Part shown: in pieces, positions 1-8,522 of the stretch | How positions within the stretch are numbered: the stretch's first letter is position 1 | Layout: each line of letters begins with the position of its first letter | From: Chrysochromulina tobinii | Lineage: Eukaryota > Haptophyta > Prymnesiales > Chrysochromulinaceae | Direction: 5' to 3' | Length of the DNA stretch: 14,216 nt | Assembly: GCA_001275005.1 (NCBI GenBank) | Contig: JWZX01003325.1 | Span: 64,001 to 78,216 of the forward strand | Program-made: the position numbers and the translations under genes | Notes under the pieces: generated by a model | Databases searched by the model: none | Seen by the model: only the letters and a program-made list of their open reading frames with translations | Told to the model about the DNA's origin: nothing

Positions 1-213
1 TGCCGCCGGCCCGTTGGTGGGGGGTTCTTGAACAATCGCGCTCTGCTCGAGGATCTGCTGTTCATCGGAAGTGAGCTTCTTCGCGCGGCGATCGACATCC
101 CACTTCGAGAAGAATTGGATCCCGAGCTTGACGTGACGAGACTCCTTGTGTAGGGTGACGGTGCGCATCATCGACTTCGAGGTGAACTTTGAGCGCTCGG
201 AAGTCGATGCCAT
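1..213 (-). CDS. 5' end of an unrecognised lysine-rich protein (partial)
   Basis: An open frame begins with ATG at 213 (minus strand) and runs without a stop for 71 codons off the left edge of the window, so only the N-terminus is visible. It begins MASTSERSKFTSKSMMRTV and is rich in Lys, Ser and Arg, with a charged helical-looking stretch (KLTSDEQQILEQSA) near residue 50. No signal peptide, membrane segment or known motif is visible and I do not recognise the family. It lies in the same direction as the MORN gene upstream, with about 280 bp between that gene's stop and this ATG, enough for a compact promoter. The composition is more protein-like than the competing frames, but the call rests on an open frame and reasonable spacing only. 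Confidence 0.4.
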   Translation of the reverse strand, partial: MASTSERSKFTSKSMMRTVTLHKESRHVKLGIQFFSKWDVDRRAKKLTSDEQQILEQSAIVQEPPTNGPAA

Positions 214-494
214 TTTGCACAAGGAGTCGGCAAGCTACACTCGCGCACGGTCTCGAGATCTCGCGAAGAGATTCGGGAGTTGAGCGCGGGAGTTGACCCA
301 TTGGGTTGAACATTCGAAAATTGGACAACAACATTACACTGCATCAGCGGAATTCAGTCAGCTCCACTCCCCTCGGTCAACACAAGTACTAAGTAAGTAT
401 TCGCTCGCTCGGGCTCCTTTATAGGTCTGAAACCGCGCACGCCGACCTCTTTTCACACATCACACTGTAGCACACATGGGCGTCTCGCGCGCTC

Positions 495-2593
495 TCACAT
501 CTCGGGGTCCAGCCAGGGGCTCTGCTCAGGCAGTTCGAGCAGCCCCTGGCCGCTGATGCCGCCCTGGGTCCACATGGAGGTGAATGTGGCCCCACTCGGT
601 AGCAGCAGCGCCCCTTTACCTTCCTTGCGGCCGTGTACCCACAGGCCCTCATACTTGGAACCATCCGTCAGATGGAACGTACCCATGCCGTGGCGCTGGT
701 TGTCGCGCCACGAGCCCTCGTACCTGCTGTTGTTCGCGTACAGCAGGACGCCCTGCCCCTCTGCCCTATCATCGGTCCATTGGCCACGGAACATGTCGCC
801 ATTCGCATAATGCAGCTCGCCGATGCCGTGCTTCTTGCCGCCTACAAATGCGCCGACGTACTTGTCCCCGCTGGGCGAGGTGAGTGTACCCAGGCCATGC
901 ACCTGGTCGGCCACCCATGTGGCCTCGAGCCGCTCGCCGGTGGAGAGCCGGAGCAGCACGCCGCGTCCCTCCTTGAGATTGTCGACGAACTCTCCATCGT
1001 ATCGGATCTGACCGTCGGTATACGAGCCGCGACCGTGCATGCGCCCCTCGATGAACTCGCCCTCGAAGGACGAGCCGTCCGGGTAGACGTACCTGTGGGG
1101 AGGTGAGGGCGCCGTGAGGAGCACTTGCATGCGGGTGAGGGCGCCGTGAGGAGCACTTGCATGCAAGCAGCGCCCACGAGTTCGAGCGCGCCGTCCGGGT
1201 TGACGTACCGACCGAACCCGTGCATCTTTCCCTGCAACCACTGGCCATCGTACTGCTCGACGCCAGGCGCCGTGACAGGCACGGCGGCGGAGGCGGCCGC
1301 GGCGTCGGAGGCAGCGGTGGCGCCCTCGGCGCCCGGCTCGGCGCCCGGTCGCTCCCACACAAGGACGAGGCCCTTGCCCGAGGCGGCGGCTCGCCGAATG
1401 CGCGCTGCGGCGAGCAAGCCGACGGACGCGCGCACCGCTTGAAAGCCGCGCCGACGGTTGGCGCGCCCGCCGGCTGCGGCGGTTGCTTCAGCGGTGGGGC
1501 GTCGTCCTGAGCGCTCTGCATGAGGAGGGCCCGTTGCGGCCTGAGCGTCGTCCTGAGCATCGTCGGCAGCGTCGTCCTGAGCGTCGCCCTTGGCCGCGGT
1601 CGCGGCCTCACCGTGCTCCTCCGCCTTCGCCGCCACCTCAGCCTCCTTCTCCGCCGCCACCGCCGCCTCCTCCGGCGCTCGCACGCTCCAGCGGAGCACA
1701 GCGCCCGCGGCGGCGGCGGCGGCGGCCAAGTCGCCCTCAGATGGCGGTAAGGGGCTCTCGAACGTCTCGAGCGTCTGCACGGTGCCGTCGGCCCACTCGA
1801 CGGCGAGGGGGGCGTCGGCGCCGCCTGGCGCGGGTGCGAGCACGCACCGCACGCCGTCGAGCATCGAGAATGACAGCATCTCGCCAAAGCCGTCCGGATC
1901 GCGCACATCAATGATCTCCGTTGCGCGGCCTGTCGCGTGTGGCCAGCGCAGCCGCCATGGGCCAAGCAGTGCCGGCACATACATATCTTGCGCATCGAAG
2001 CTGCGCGCGACCAGCGGCGAAGGGGCGGCCGGTGCGGGCGCTGCCGCCGGCGCCGATTCGGGCGCCGGAGCGACTTCGGCCGCCGCCGGCATCGGTGCGG
2101 CTCTGGCACCGCCCTTGCTAGCCAGCGTCGATGACGGCGCAAAGGTGAGCTTTCCCTTGCCGTTGCGCCGGTCGTCCTGCCACTCGCCCTCGTACGTATC
2201 GCCGTCGGCGTACGTGTACACGCCGTACCCATGCATCTTGCCAGAGCGCCACTCGCCCTCATACCGGTCACCGCCTGCGTAGATCAGCGTACCTTGGCCG
2301 GTGATCTTTCCGTCGTGCCACTGCCCTTCGTAGCGGTTCCCGCTGCGGTAAAAAAAGGTCCCGCGGCCGTGCGCAAGGTCATTGACCCACTCGCCCTCGT
2401 GGCGTCGGCCATCCGGATATGCGAGCACGCCGTGGCCCTGCCTCTTGCCGTAGTTGAACTGACCCTCATAGATTTTGTCACCGGCGAACGTGGCCTTGCC
2501 CTGACCGTGCATCGAGCCGTCCTCGAGGCCACCCGAGTACGTGAGCGTCACCTCGAGACCGTCGCTCTCCTCATCGGCATCGGCTAGCGGCAT
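495..2593 (-). CDS. MORN-repeat protein, two exons
   Basis: Exons are 2593-1209 and 1092-495, giving about 660 residues. MORN motifs (YxGxWxxGxxxGxG, 23-residue period) form two blocks: six repeats at about residues 19-156 and eight or nine from about 448 to the C-terminus. Between them is an Ala/Pro/Glu-rich linker holding one non-repetitive segment (about residues 195-300) that I cannot assign. The ATG at 2593 (MPLADADEESDG) is chosen because repeats begin 18 residues later and upstream in-frame sequence is Arg-rich and unlike a protein N-terminus. The splice is supported by repeat spacing: joining 1209 to 1092 restores an exact 23-residue MORN unit across the junction (HGFGR-YVYPDG), whereas read-through shifts frame. 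MORN blocks usually bind membranes or act as scaffolds in cilia, cortex or division structures; the specific role here is unknown. It is divergent from the ankyrin gene at 2819. Confidence 0.85.
1093..1208 (-). mobile_element. 116-nt intron of the MORN gene, candidate introner
   Basis: On the minus strand the intron starts GTACGT and ends CCCCACAG, both good consensus sites, in phase 2. It contains two exact-length 32-bp tandem units (plus strand 1101-1132 and 1133-1164), each carrying GCATGCAAGTGCTCCTCAC in sense orientation. The first 20 bases around the donor (GGTACGTCAACCCGGACGGC) recur at the acceptor with one mismatch, so the intron body is flanked by a direct copy of exon sequence. A 27-nt stretch beginning CTTGCATGCAAGTGCTC matches the intron of the sialyltransferase-like gene at 25 of 27 positions. 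Mobility is inference; the intron itself is well supported. Confidence 0.65.
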
Positions 2594-2818
2594 CCGTCGG
2601 GCGAGCGGGTGAGAGCCCCGACTCCACCGGCTAACCGCCGCCGGCGGCCCTCGATTGCGACGGAAATCAGTGCCGAAGCACGGTTGTCGCGTCGTGTTCA
2701 GGTTCATTCGGATTCTATTCAGGGAGCTTGGGGGTGCGCGCGAAGTCGCAGAACTCGCGCGCGCGCGCGCGCCGAGCGAGACGGACCTTGCCCAAGCCCT
2801 GCGCATTGGCGTCGCATC
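2594..2818. promoter_or_regulatory. Divergent promoter region, MORN / ankyrin genes
   Basis: A 225-bp gap separates two ATGs facing away from each other, so both promoters must lie here or overlap the 5' ends of the genes. It holds an alternating C-G run at about 2756-2772, a sequence type that can adopt left-handed (Z) DNA under supercoiling. No TATA or CCAAT box is evident. Shared control of the two genes is inferred from geometry only. Confidence 0.4.
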
Positions 2819-4255
2819 ATGCCGGCCTCAGCCTTTCATGACAAGACTTACGGGTCAATTGAGCGCGGCAACGTCCTCGGCGATCGCTCGTCGGTGCGCC
2901 AATCCCGCTACTTTCGGCAGTATGAGTCGGGCAACGCCGTCAAGTCCATCCTGGGCACCGACAACTTGCGATGGGACGTGGATCGCAAAGAGGGCGTCTT
3001 TCAGGGACACGCTGTGTACGATGGAAGCCGGCAAGAGTACGATAACGAGGCGGTGGTGCGAGCTGCTGCCGATCAGCAGGCAGACCGCCAGCCGCAAACC
3101 TACGCTCCCGTGCAACCGGCTGCCACTCAGCAACCGAGCCGCAAGCAACTGGGCGTTGGGAGCGGCCGCTCGACAATGTCCACGACCGATGACGCGCTCT
3201 GGAACGCCGTGGGCTCGCGCGACCTGGCGGAGGTGCAGCGGCTGCTGCGCCAGGGCGCCAACCCGAATATGATCTGTCCCGATGGCTGGGTCAAGGACGA
3301 GTGCCGGCCCAAGGACGGTAGCGTGGGCCGCTCCCTTCTGCACCACGCAGCATGGGCCGGCGACCTCAATATCTTCAAGCTGCTGGTCGCACACGGCGCG
3401 GACGTGGAGTCGCGGCGCAACACCGCCTGGCGCCCGCACGGCGGCGTCCGTGGGCGTGGCTCCACGTGCTTGCACCACGCCGTCATGTATAACCGTCGAC
3501 CCATCGTTGAATACTTACTGGATGAGTGCGGGTGCGACCTGAACCAGCCCGGTGAGCAGGGCTACACGCCGCTGCACCTGGCGGCCAAGTTCAACCTGCC
3601 GCAGCTCGTGGAGCTGCTGCTCCTGCGCGGCGCGCGCACCGACATGCTCACCAAGGACGAGAAGACCGCACGCGACCTCGCCGCACCAAAACAGGAGCGA
3701 TCCCACATGCAAATGGATGGGATGCTCGAGCTCTTCGACCGGTACGATGCAGAGGCGCGCAACCGCCCAAGGCTGCTCCCCGGAGCGCCGCTGCCACCCG
3801 ACCCACGCCTCCCGACCCACGCAGCGAACGGGACGATTGCGCGACCAATTTGGCTCACGTCCGAAGCCGCGATGCCGCCCGCGCCAGCGCAGTACACGAT
3901 GCCGCCGGCCGCACAGTACATGTCGCCCATGCCACCCATGCCACCCGCGCAGCTCCCCCACACACGCTACGATCGCGACGCCGCGGCGATCGCGATCGGC
4001 TTTGTGGCTCGCCAACCTGTGCTGAGCCATGAGCGCGGTCGCCTCCCTGCCAGCGCACCGGTGGCGCTTGCGGCGGTCCGACACTCCCCCGCCGCTGTCG
4101 CGCCACCTCCAGTGTACCTGGGCGGCAGCGGCGGCGGCACGTCGCAGAGGCCCCCAAGCGAGTCTGCTATTCAGTCGGAGATGCGGCCCGACCAGATCTC
4201 CGATGCCGCTGCAGCGGCGACGCGCCGCCGTGCGCAGGGCTCGAGGCCGTGGTAG
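2819..4255 (+). CDS. Ankyrin-repeat protein
   Basis: Single exon of 478 residues, starting MPASAFHDKTYGSIERGNV. Residues 1-118 are non-repetitive, basic and Gln-rich, with no recognised domain. Four ankyrin repeats follow at about 122-154, 172-205, 214-246 and 247-280; the last is canonical (GYTPLHLAAKFNLPQLVELL). Two are interrupted by loops: one with Cys (MICPDGWVKDECRPK) between repeats 1 and 2, and a Gly/Arg-rich one between repeats 2 and 3. From about 310 to the end the protein is Pro/Ala/Met-rich and probably disordered. No signal or membrane segment is seen, so a cytosolic or nuclear binding/scaffold role is likely but the partner is unknown. The ATG at 2819 is preferred because upstream in-frame sequence is the CG-rich divergent promoter. 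Its last 36 coding bases are repeated 75 bp downstream, just after the stop. Confidence 0.75.
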   Translation: MPASAFHDKTYGSIERGNVLGDRSSVRQSRYFRQYESGNAVKSILGTDNLRWDVDRKEGVFQGHAVYDGSRQEYDNEAVVRAAADQQADRQPQTYAPVQPAATQQPSRKQLGVGSGRSTMSTTDDALWNAVGSRDLAEVQRLLRQGANPNMICPDGWVKDECRPKDGSVGRSLLHHAAWAGDLNIFKLLVAHGADVESRRNTAWRPHGGVRGRGSTCLHHAVMYNRRPIVEYLLDECGCDLNQPGEQGYTPLHLAAKFNLPQLVELLLLRGARTDMLTKDEKTARDLAAPKQERSHMQMDGMLELFDRYDAEARNRPRLLPGAPLPPDPRLPTHAANGTIARPIWLTSEAAMPPAPAQYTMPPAAQYMSPMPPMPPAQLPHTRYDRDAAAIAIGFVARQPVLSHERGRLPASAPVALAAVRHSPAAVAPPPVYLGGSGGGTSQRPPSESAIQSEMRPDQISDAAAAATRRRAQGSRPW

Positions 4256-4329
4256 GAAGGTGTGACGCGTCGTCGTGAGCGCGACCGAGGTGTGACGCGC
4301 CGTCGTGCGCAGGGCTCGAGGCCGTGGTA
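4219..4329 (+). repeat. Tandem duplication of the ankyrin gene's 3' end, 75-bp period
   Basis: The 36 bases at 4219-4254, which encode the last residues of the ankyrin protein, recur at 4294-4329 with one substitution (GCCGCCG versus GCCGTCG). Both copies lead straight into a TA-starting stop codon (TAG in the first, TAA in the second). The stretch between them also holds a partial copy (TGTGACGCG at 4261 and 4291, period about 30). Confidence 0.7.
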
Positions 4330-4540
4330 ACCAGAGGCAGAGGCAAGCGCGCCACGCCACAGTCGTTGCGTCGGTCACCGCGGCCTCGAAAGTCGAATAC
4401 ACAATTCCGCTTCTTCTTGTCTTCGAGAGCAAAGGACGCGACGTCGGTCGTTGCGAGGGCTTCCGGACGGGATCTGGTGCGATGCGGTTTCGGCGGCGAC
4501 CGGCGTGTCGTCGTTATCTTATCATGCGTATCTTTGAAAT

Positions 4541-4578
4541 ACTTATGTCGTCGTCATCTGTGACGAGGTGACATAAGT
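4541..4578. other. Stem-loop in the convergent gap
   Basis: ACTTATGTC (4541-4549) is the exact reverse complement of GACATAAGT (4570-4578). Inside it TCGTCA pairs with TGACGA around a 4-nt TCTG loop, leaving one unpaired base on one side and three on the other. The stem is therefore about 15 bp with a small internal loop. Its place between two convergent genes could suit 3'-end formation or a structured RNA, but nothing shows which. Confidence 0.5.
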
Positions 4579-4934
4579 CCGGTCGGTCGGCGTTTTACGC
4601 GCCGCTGAGCTTATGACGCCACGCCACGCCCTGGACCCCATCCGCCTTCTCGACCGCGACGACCACCTAACTCGCTATAGACCCTGGAGAACATATGGAG
4701 AACACTCGAGGAGAACACGTGGAACTAACGTGGAACCGGGACGGAAGGCAGCCGGGCCTGGCCGAGAGGCCTCGTTCCGGCATGCGGCAAGCGAACCGTT
4801 GCGAACCCCCTTAAAACCCCTTGTGCGAACCGTGGCGTGACTGTCCACTGAAGGTACACTGAAGGAGTGAGGTTGTCGTCTACTTGTCGAAATTCGAATT
4901 GTGCGCTCTCGCCACACTGTCACACAGTGGACAT

Positions 4935-4976
4935 CTGTCTCCTCCAAAAGGTCGAGCTTCCACATGGAGGAGACAG
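4935..4976. other. Stem-loop, 11-bp perfect stem
   Basis: CTGTCTCCTCC (4935-4945) pairs perfectly with GGAGGAGACAG (4966-4976) around a 20-nt loop. AGACAGT recurs just after (4971, 4983, 4992), so the right arm is also the start of a short degenerate direct repeat. The role is unknown. Confidence 0.5.
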
Positions 4977-5428
4977 TCTAGAGACAGTTAAGAGACAGTC
5001 CTCTTGAGGAGAAGCAACCTTCTGGAGGGCACGACGAAACGTCGAGACGAATCGCTGTGGCACGGTCTTGTACACACGTCACGGTGATATCTCAAGAGTG
5101 GTAGTAACGTGAAAGCATGAACTCGTCGTTCTCCTCACACACTGTATACTCCTCACTCCTGTGCTCTCCAATTTCCAATCACACATGTCTCCAATTCTCC
5201 ATCTCGCACGCGCACGCGATCTCCTGCTCTCCTCGTCCTCCGAGCCACAGTTCCCCACAAACGTACAGTGAGCGACAGTTTGTGATCACGCCCCGCCCTG
5301 TCAAGACGTTCGCCTTAACGTTCGCCCACCTTCACCCACCTTCTCGCCGCGCGACCACGGCACATTCTTGGTGCCGAGAGCCACTCAGCCACACACCTGC
5401 ACGTGTGCACCTCTCTGGCGCACGCTCA

Positions 5429-5480
5429 CGTCTGCCGTGGGTCTGCCCGTCTGCCGTACGTCTGCCGCGTATCTGCCGCG
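5429..5480 (+). repeat. Short 11-bp minisatellite (CGTCTGCCGTA)
   Basis: Five imperfect copies of a CGTCTGCCGNN unit lie in a row: four are 11 bp and one is shortened to 8 bp. The array sits just downstream of the minus-strand gene ending at 5541. It has the same period as the minisatellites in the mevalonate kinase and SNRNP40 introns but a different sequence. Confidence 0.6.
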
Positions 5481-5540
5481 CACACCACAACTCCACACGA
5501 CCGCGCTGTAGACCGCTGTAAAAGCACCGCTGCGTGAAAC

Positions 5541-6332
5541 TCAACGAGGGCGTACCGCATTCAGAGTCCCTCTCATCTTGTACTGACGTGACGCCTCGTC
5601 GTAGTGCACACCGATGTGTGCGGCGTAGCCTCGTCTCGTCGTAGCGTTCTTCTCTGCCCACGCCAGTGCGTCAATGACCGTCTGGGCGTAGAAAATTGCG
5701 CGTAGCTCACCCTGCTCGCCAAAGATGACATGGATGGGGTACGTCGCTACGTGGGCACGCTCTTGGATGGACACGCCGACGGCTTGCTTGCACAGCTCGA
5801 CGTTAATCAGGTGAAGCAGACCAACGGATCCGTCAACGAAGGACTTCGTGGCGACCATGCAAAGAGTCGGGGGGATGTCCCAGTCCTTCATCGTTTTCGG
5901 ATCCTTGGGTACGGCCATGAGCAATGTCGTACGTCCACGACCATGTAGCCGGCGCGCTCGGCCAAGCAGGAATGGGGCCGGCTTGTGTGACTCTGCCAGG
6001 AAGAGAACAAATCTATCCCAGGCCGCAGAGAGCTGCTGGTCATTTGGCATGGGCACATGCAGTCCTGAGCGCAACTCCACATCCGTGGCGTTGTACGTGC
6101 AAGTAGCTTGCGAGCTGACGATATTTTCGGGCTTAGCCGCAATTTCCTCGCCTGTGCCATTGACACGCACACCATAGCGCCAGCGGGATTCGATCCAAGA
6201 AATGACTTGCCCATTCTTGCCGTTCAGGTCGCCACGTGACTGTAACCCAACGAATTGGACATCATCACCTATCCCGTGGGTGCTACTGCCACCCCAATTT
6301 AGCGTGAGCAACATCGGTACAGGTTCAGTCAT
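5541..6332 (-). CDS. Unknown protein with an N-terminal SH3-like/KOW-like module
   Basis: From ATG at 6332 (MTEPVPMLLTLNWGG) the frame gives 263 residues. Residues about 20-70 resemble a small beta-barrel module common in algal and protist proteins, with the pattern VxFVGLxSRxxLNG, GxV, RYGVRVNG and ending AAKPENIV. The rest (about 80-263) is alpha/beta-looking with no motif I can name; it includes FVLFLAESHKPAPFLL and IHVIFGEQGELRAIFYAQT. There is no signal peptide or membrane segment. The frame stays open upstream to 6584 with another ATG at about 6527; I chose 6332 because the upstream part is basic and low in similarity to the module and the gap to the neighbouring stop at 6621 would otherwise almost vanish. 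The gene follows mevalonate kinase in the same direction. Confidence 0.6.
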   Translation of the reverse strand: MTEPVPMLLTLNWGGSSTHGIGDDVQFVGLQSRGDLNGKNGQVISWIESRWRYGVRVNGTGEEIAAKPENIVSSQATCTYNATDVELRSGLHVPMPNDQQLSAAWDRFVLFLAESHKPAPFLLGRARRLHGRGRTTLLMAVPKDPKTMKDWDIPPTLCMVATKSFVDGSVGLLHLINVELCKQAVGVSIQERAHVATYPIHVIFGEQGELRAIFYAQTVIDALAWAEKNATTRRGYAAHIGVHYDEASRQYKMRGTLNAVRPR

Positions 6333-6620
6333 GATGATGTCGCAGCCGAAGTGCACGTTGGGGTGGGGGCAACCTTTCTTCTCGCCTCGACCGCCGCGTG
6401 CGGCCCCAAACTCTGCACAGAACGCGCGTGTGGAGACTTTTTTTCGGAGCCTCCGCGTCGAGAAAAAGGAGAAAACCGGCGGAATGCATGCAATTTGATT
6501 GTTTACGTTCGTGCTTTGCGACATTTCTCCCTCCAGCAAAAACTCCTGCGGAAGGAAGATCCCAAGCCCCTGACATGCCCCCATGCATGCGTACCCGCGA
6601 GGCCGCTGCGCGCGCCGCGC

Positions 6621-8522
6621 TCACATGCCAAACGCATCCAAAAAGTCGTCCGCCGTCGCGTTGCCGCCGTGCACGTCGACCTCGGACGCGTCAAACTTGT
6701 GCATGCCGCCCGCCACCTTGATGCCCGAGGCCTCGAGCTCCTGCATCCTTGCGATTCTCGCGTCCTCCTCCTTCTCCTTCTCCTTCGCCTTCTTGGCGTT
6801 TTCCTCGATCTTCTTCTTCATCTCCGCCGCCTCCTGCTCCTTGAGAGCCTTGAGGTCGAATTCCGGCGCTGTCTCGGGCGCTGCCGGTTCGGCAGCAGGC
6901 GCTGTCTCGGGCGCTGCCGGTTCGGCAGCAGGCGCTGTCTCGGGCGCTGCCGGTTCGGCAGCAGGCGCTGTCTCGGGCGCTGCCGGTTTGGCAGCAGGCT
7001 CGCTCGTGGCCGAGGTTACGGAGTCCGCATCGGCATGCCAGAGGACGCCATGGCCACCCACCTGCGTCTCAAGCAATCAGAATGCAATCAGAATGCAAAC
7101 GGAATGCAATCAGAATGCAATCAGAATGCAATCGCCCACCTGCGTCTCAAAGCAGCTGAAGCCCTGAGCCTCGAGTCGGGACCGAGCCCGTGCAGTCGCG
7201 GCGGTTACAGCCTCGCTTAGGGGCACGTGTGCGTGCCCGAGCACCGTGAACGCGCAACCTCCGCCGCCTGCACCCGTCAGCTTGGTCGGCAAACCTTCCT
7301 CGCGCGTGATCGAGACGACTTGGTCGAGGGCCGCATGGCCCACCCCGAGCGCACAGAGCAGATGGTGGTTCATGCTCACGAGCTGTCCGATCGTAGCGAG
7401 CTCGCCCGCGTCGTCGCTTGGTTCGACAGTCGGCTCTTTCCCCACAGTCGGCTCTTTCCCCACAGTCGGCTCTTTCCCCACAGTCGGGTCGGCGGCGCTC
7501 TCGGCGGCAGCGCCGCCAGTTGTTCTCGTGAGCGCGAGGAATCCATCGGCGATGGTTCCGATCGCTTCAAACATGAGCTTTGTTGCGGCTGGATGGGCTT
7601 CGTGCAAAGTACGCACACCACCGACAAGCGCCCGCGTCGAGCGCGGCACTTTTGTGTTCGTGATGAGCACACGCAGCCTGGGCATGGTCGGGACGGGATC
7701 GAAGCGCTTCGCCTGCCCGTCGCGCACGTGGCGAATCGCATCGCCCGCGCACGACACCTGATTATCGAGCCCACTAGGCGTGCCGTGAAGGATGCACTCG
7801 GCGGCGTACGCCCATCCATTGATCAAGGCCTTCGCCGCCTCGCCCGGGCAGACTGCCGGTCGGTCCGCGGACTGGACGCGCAGCGACACTCGCGTGCCGT
7901 CCAGCAAGGAGGGGCCGCCGGCACCACCGGCCTTCTCGCCGCTGCCAAAGAGGCGCAGCCGCAGCTGGAGCAGCGCCGCCGCCAGCGCCACGCTGAACGC
8001 GGCGCTCGAGCCAAGGCCAGCGCCCAGTGGCAGAGCCGCGCTGCTTACGCGGATGCGCAGGCCCGTGTAGGCGTTGACGGGCGCATTGGACACGCCCACC
8101 ACCGCGGCTTCGAAGAGCTCGGGCAGCAAAGCACGGCTCAAGAAGAGCAGCGGCACGAGGGCAGCACGGTCGGCTGACGGCACGGAGGAGAGCGCGCTCT
8201 GCAGGATGGCGATGTACGCCTCCGTTGGCGGCGCCGGCTCGCGCCAGCCTTTGATAGCTCCCGAAGCATTCGAAAGCGCCGCAACCAGTGACGCAATAGA
8301 GGCACGCAGCTCGATGCACGCGTTGCCACCAGCCTCGGAAGCGGCAGCGCTCGGCAGGTCATCGAGTGACGCCGAAAGCTCGCCGTCACGCGTCGCCTCC
8401 GCGTGCACCGTGACGCGCAGCATCGAGAGCGCGGCCGCCACGGCCGCATACCCGTACACGACCGAATGCTCGCCAAACAGGATGAGCTTGCCCGGAGCAC
8501 TCGCCTCGACGTGCATCTCCAT
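6621..8522 (-). CDS. MVK: Mevalonate kinase with a C-terminal charged tail, two exons
   Basis: Exons 8522-7140 and 7061-6621 give about 607 residues. The enzyme phosphorylates mevalonate with ATP in the cytosolic isoprenoid pathway. All GHMP-kinase signatures are present: [15 protein letters not shown] (residues 10-24), [13 protein letters not shown] (about 165-177), the catalytic-Asp region GTPSGLDNQ (about 247-255) and [10 protein letters not shown] (about 417-426). The start at 8522 places the first motif at the usual distance from the N-terminus. Splicing joins CFETQ to [10 protein letters not shown], matching the ETxxGxxGV ending of the family. A typical mevalonate kinase (near 400 residues) stops soon after; here it continues with four [11 protein letters not shown] repeats, a Lys/Glu-rich probable coiled coil (about 528-575) and an acidic end [10 protein letters not shown] second insertion, three PTVGKE repeats, precedes the [13 protein letters not shown] helix. 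It is divergent from the GT29 gene. Confidence 0.9.
6865..6996 (-). repeat. 33-bp coding repeat, four copies, in the mevalonate kinase tail
   Basis: Four nearly identical 33-bp units begin at 6865, 6898, 6931 and 6964 on the plus strand. Read on the coding strand they encode an 11-residue [11 protein letters not shown] repeat, a Pro/Ala/Glu linker that is probably extended and flexible. The last unit has one base change (GGTTTGG for GGTTCGG). Near-identity suggests recent expansion or homogenisation. Confidence 0.9.
7062..7139 (-). other. 78-nt mevalonate kinase intron made of an 11-bp minisatellite
   Basis: On the minus strand it starts GTGGGC and ends GAGACGCAG, phase 0. Its interior is five or six copies of TTGCATTCTGA (11 bp, one variant with CCG). 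Both splice sites lie in a perfect 16-base direct repeat, TTGAGACGCAGGTGGG, so the donor CAG|GT in one copy is joined to the acceptor CAG|GT in the other. Splicing restores the family's C-terminal strand; retention would end the protein after VGDCILIAF, giving a tail-less enzyme. Confidence 0.8.
7426..7488 (-). repeat. 18-bp coding repeat in mevalonate kinase (PTVGKE)
   Basis: Three exact 18-bp units (plus strand ACAGTCGGCTCTTTCCCC from 7426, 7444 and 7462) plus a half unit encode PTVGKE repeats. They lie in a surface loop of the kinase, before the MNHHLL helix, where family members vary in length. The reading frame is kept. Confidence 0.9.

Larger units (their letters stand above)
4256..5540. 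other. Gene-free interval between convergent genes
   Basis: About 1.3 kb between the stop of the ankyrin gene (plus) and the stop of the gene at 5541 (minus), so it mainly holds two 3' flanks. It is less GC-rich than the exons. I see no protein frame with recognisable motifs; a 134-codon frame from 5117 is Ser/His/Pro/Arg-biased and looks like a by-product of CT-rich sequence. The interval contains two stem-loops (4541-4578, 4935-4976), a 9-bp inverted pair (TGTCCACTG near 4849 and CAGTGGACA near 4925), repeated GGAGAACA motifs near 4687-4715 and an 11-bp minisatellite at 5429-5480. A non-coding RNA is possible but not shown. Confidence 0.5.

Noticed and set aside
769-2271. 500-codon open frame on the minus strand within the MORN gene
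   Set aside because: Arg/Pro-rich shadow of the MORN frame in GC-rich DNA; no motifs, and the MORN periodicity fixes the true frame.
3515-4432. 305-codon minus-strand frame opposite the ankyrin gene
   Set aside because: Antisense of a recognised ankyrin protein; His/Arg-biased with no domain.
5117-5521. 134-codon plus-strand frame with an ATG
   Set aside because: Composition follows CT-rich and minisatellite DNA; no motif, no homology I recognise, and it spans the 11-bp repeat array.
7227-8177. 316-codon plus-strand frame opposite mevalonate kinase
   Set aside because: Antisense shadow of a gene with all GHMP-kinase motifs.
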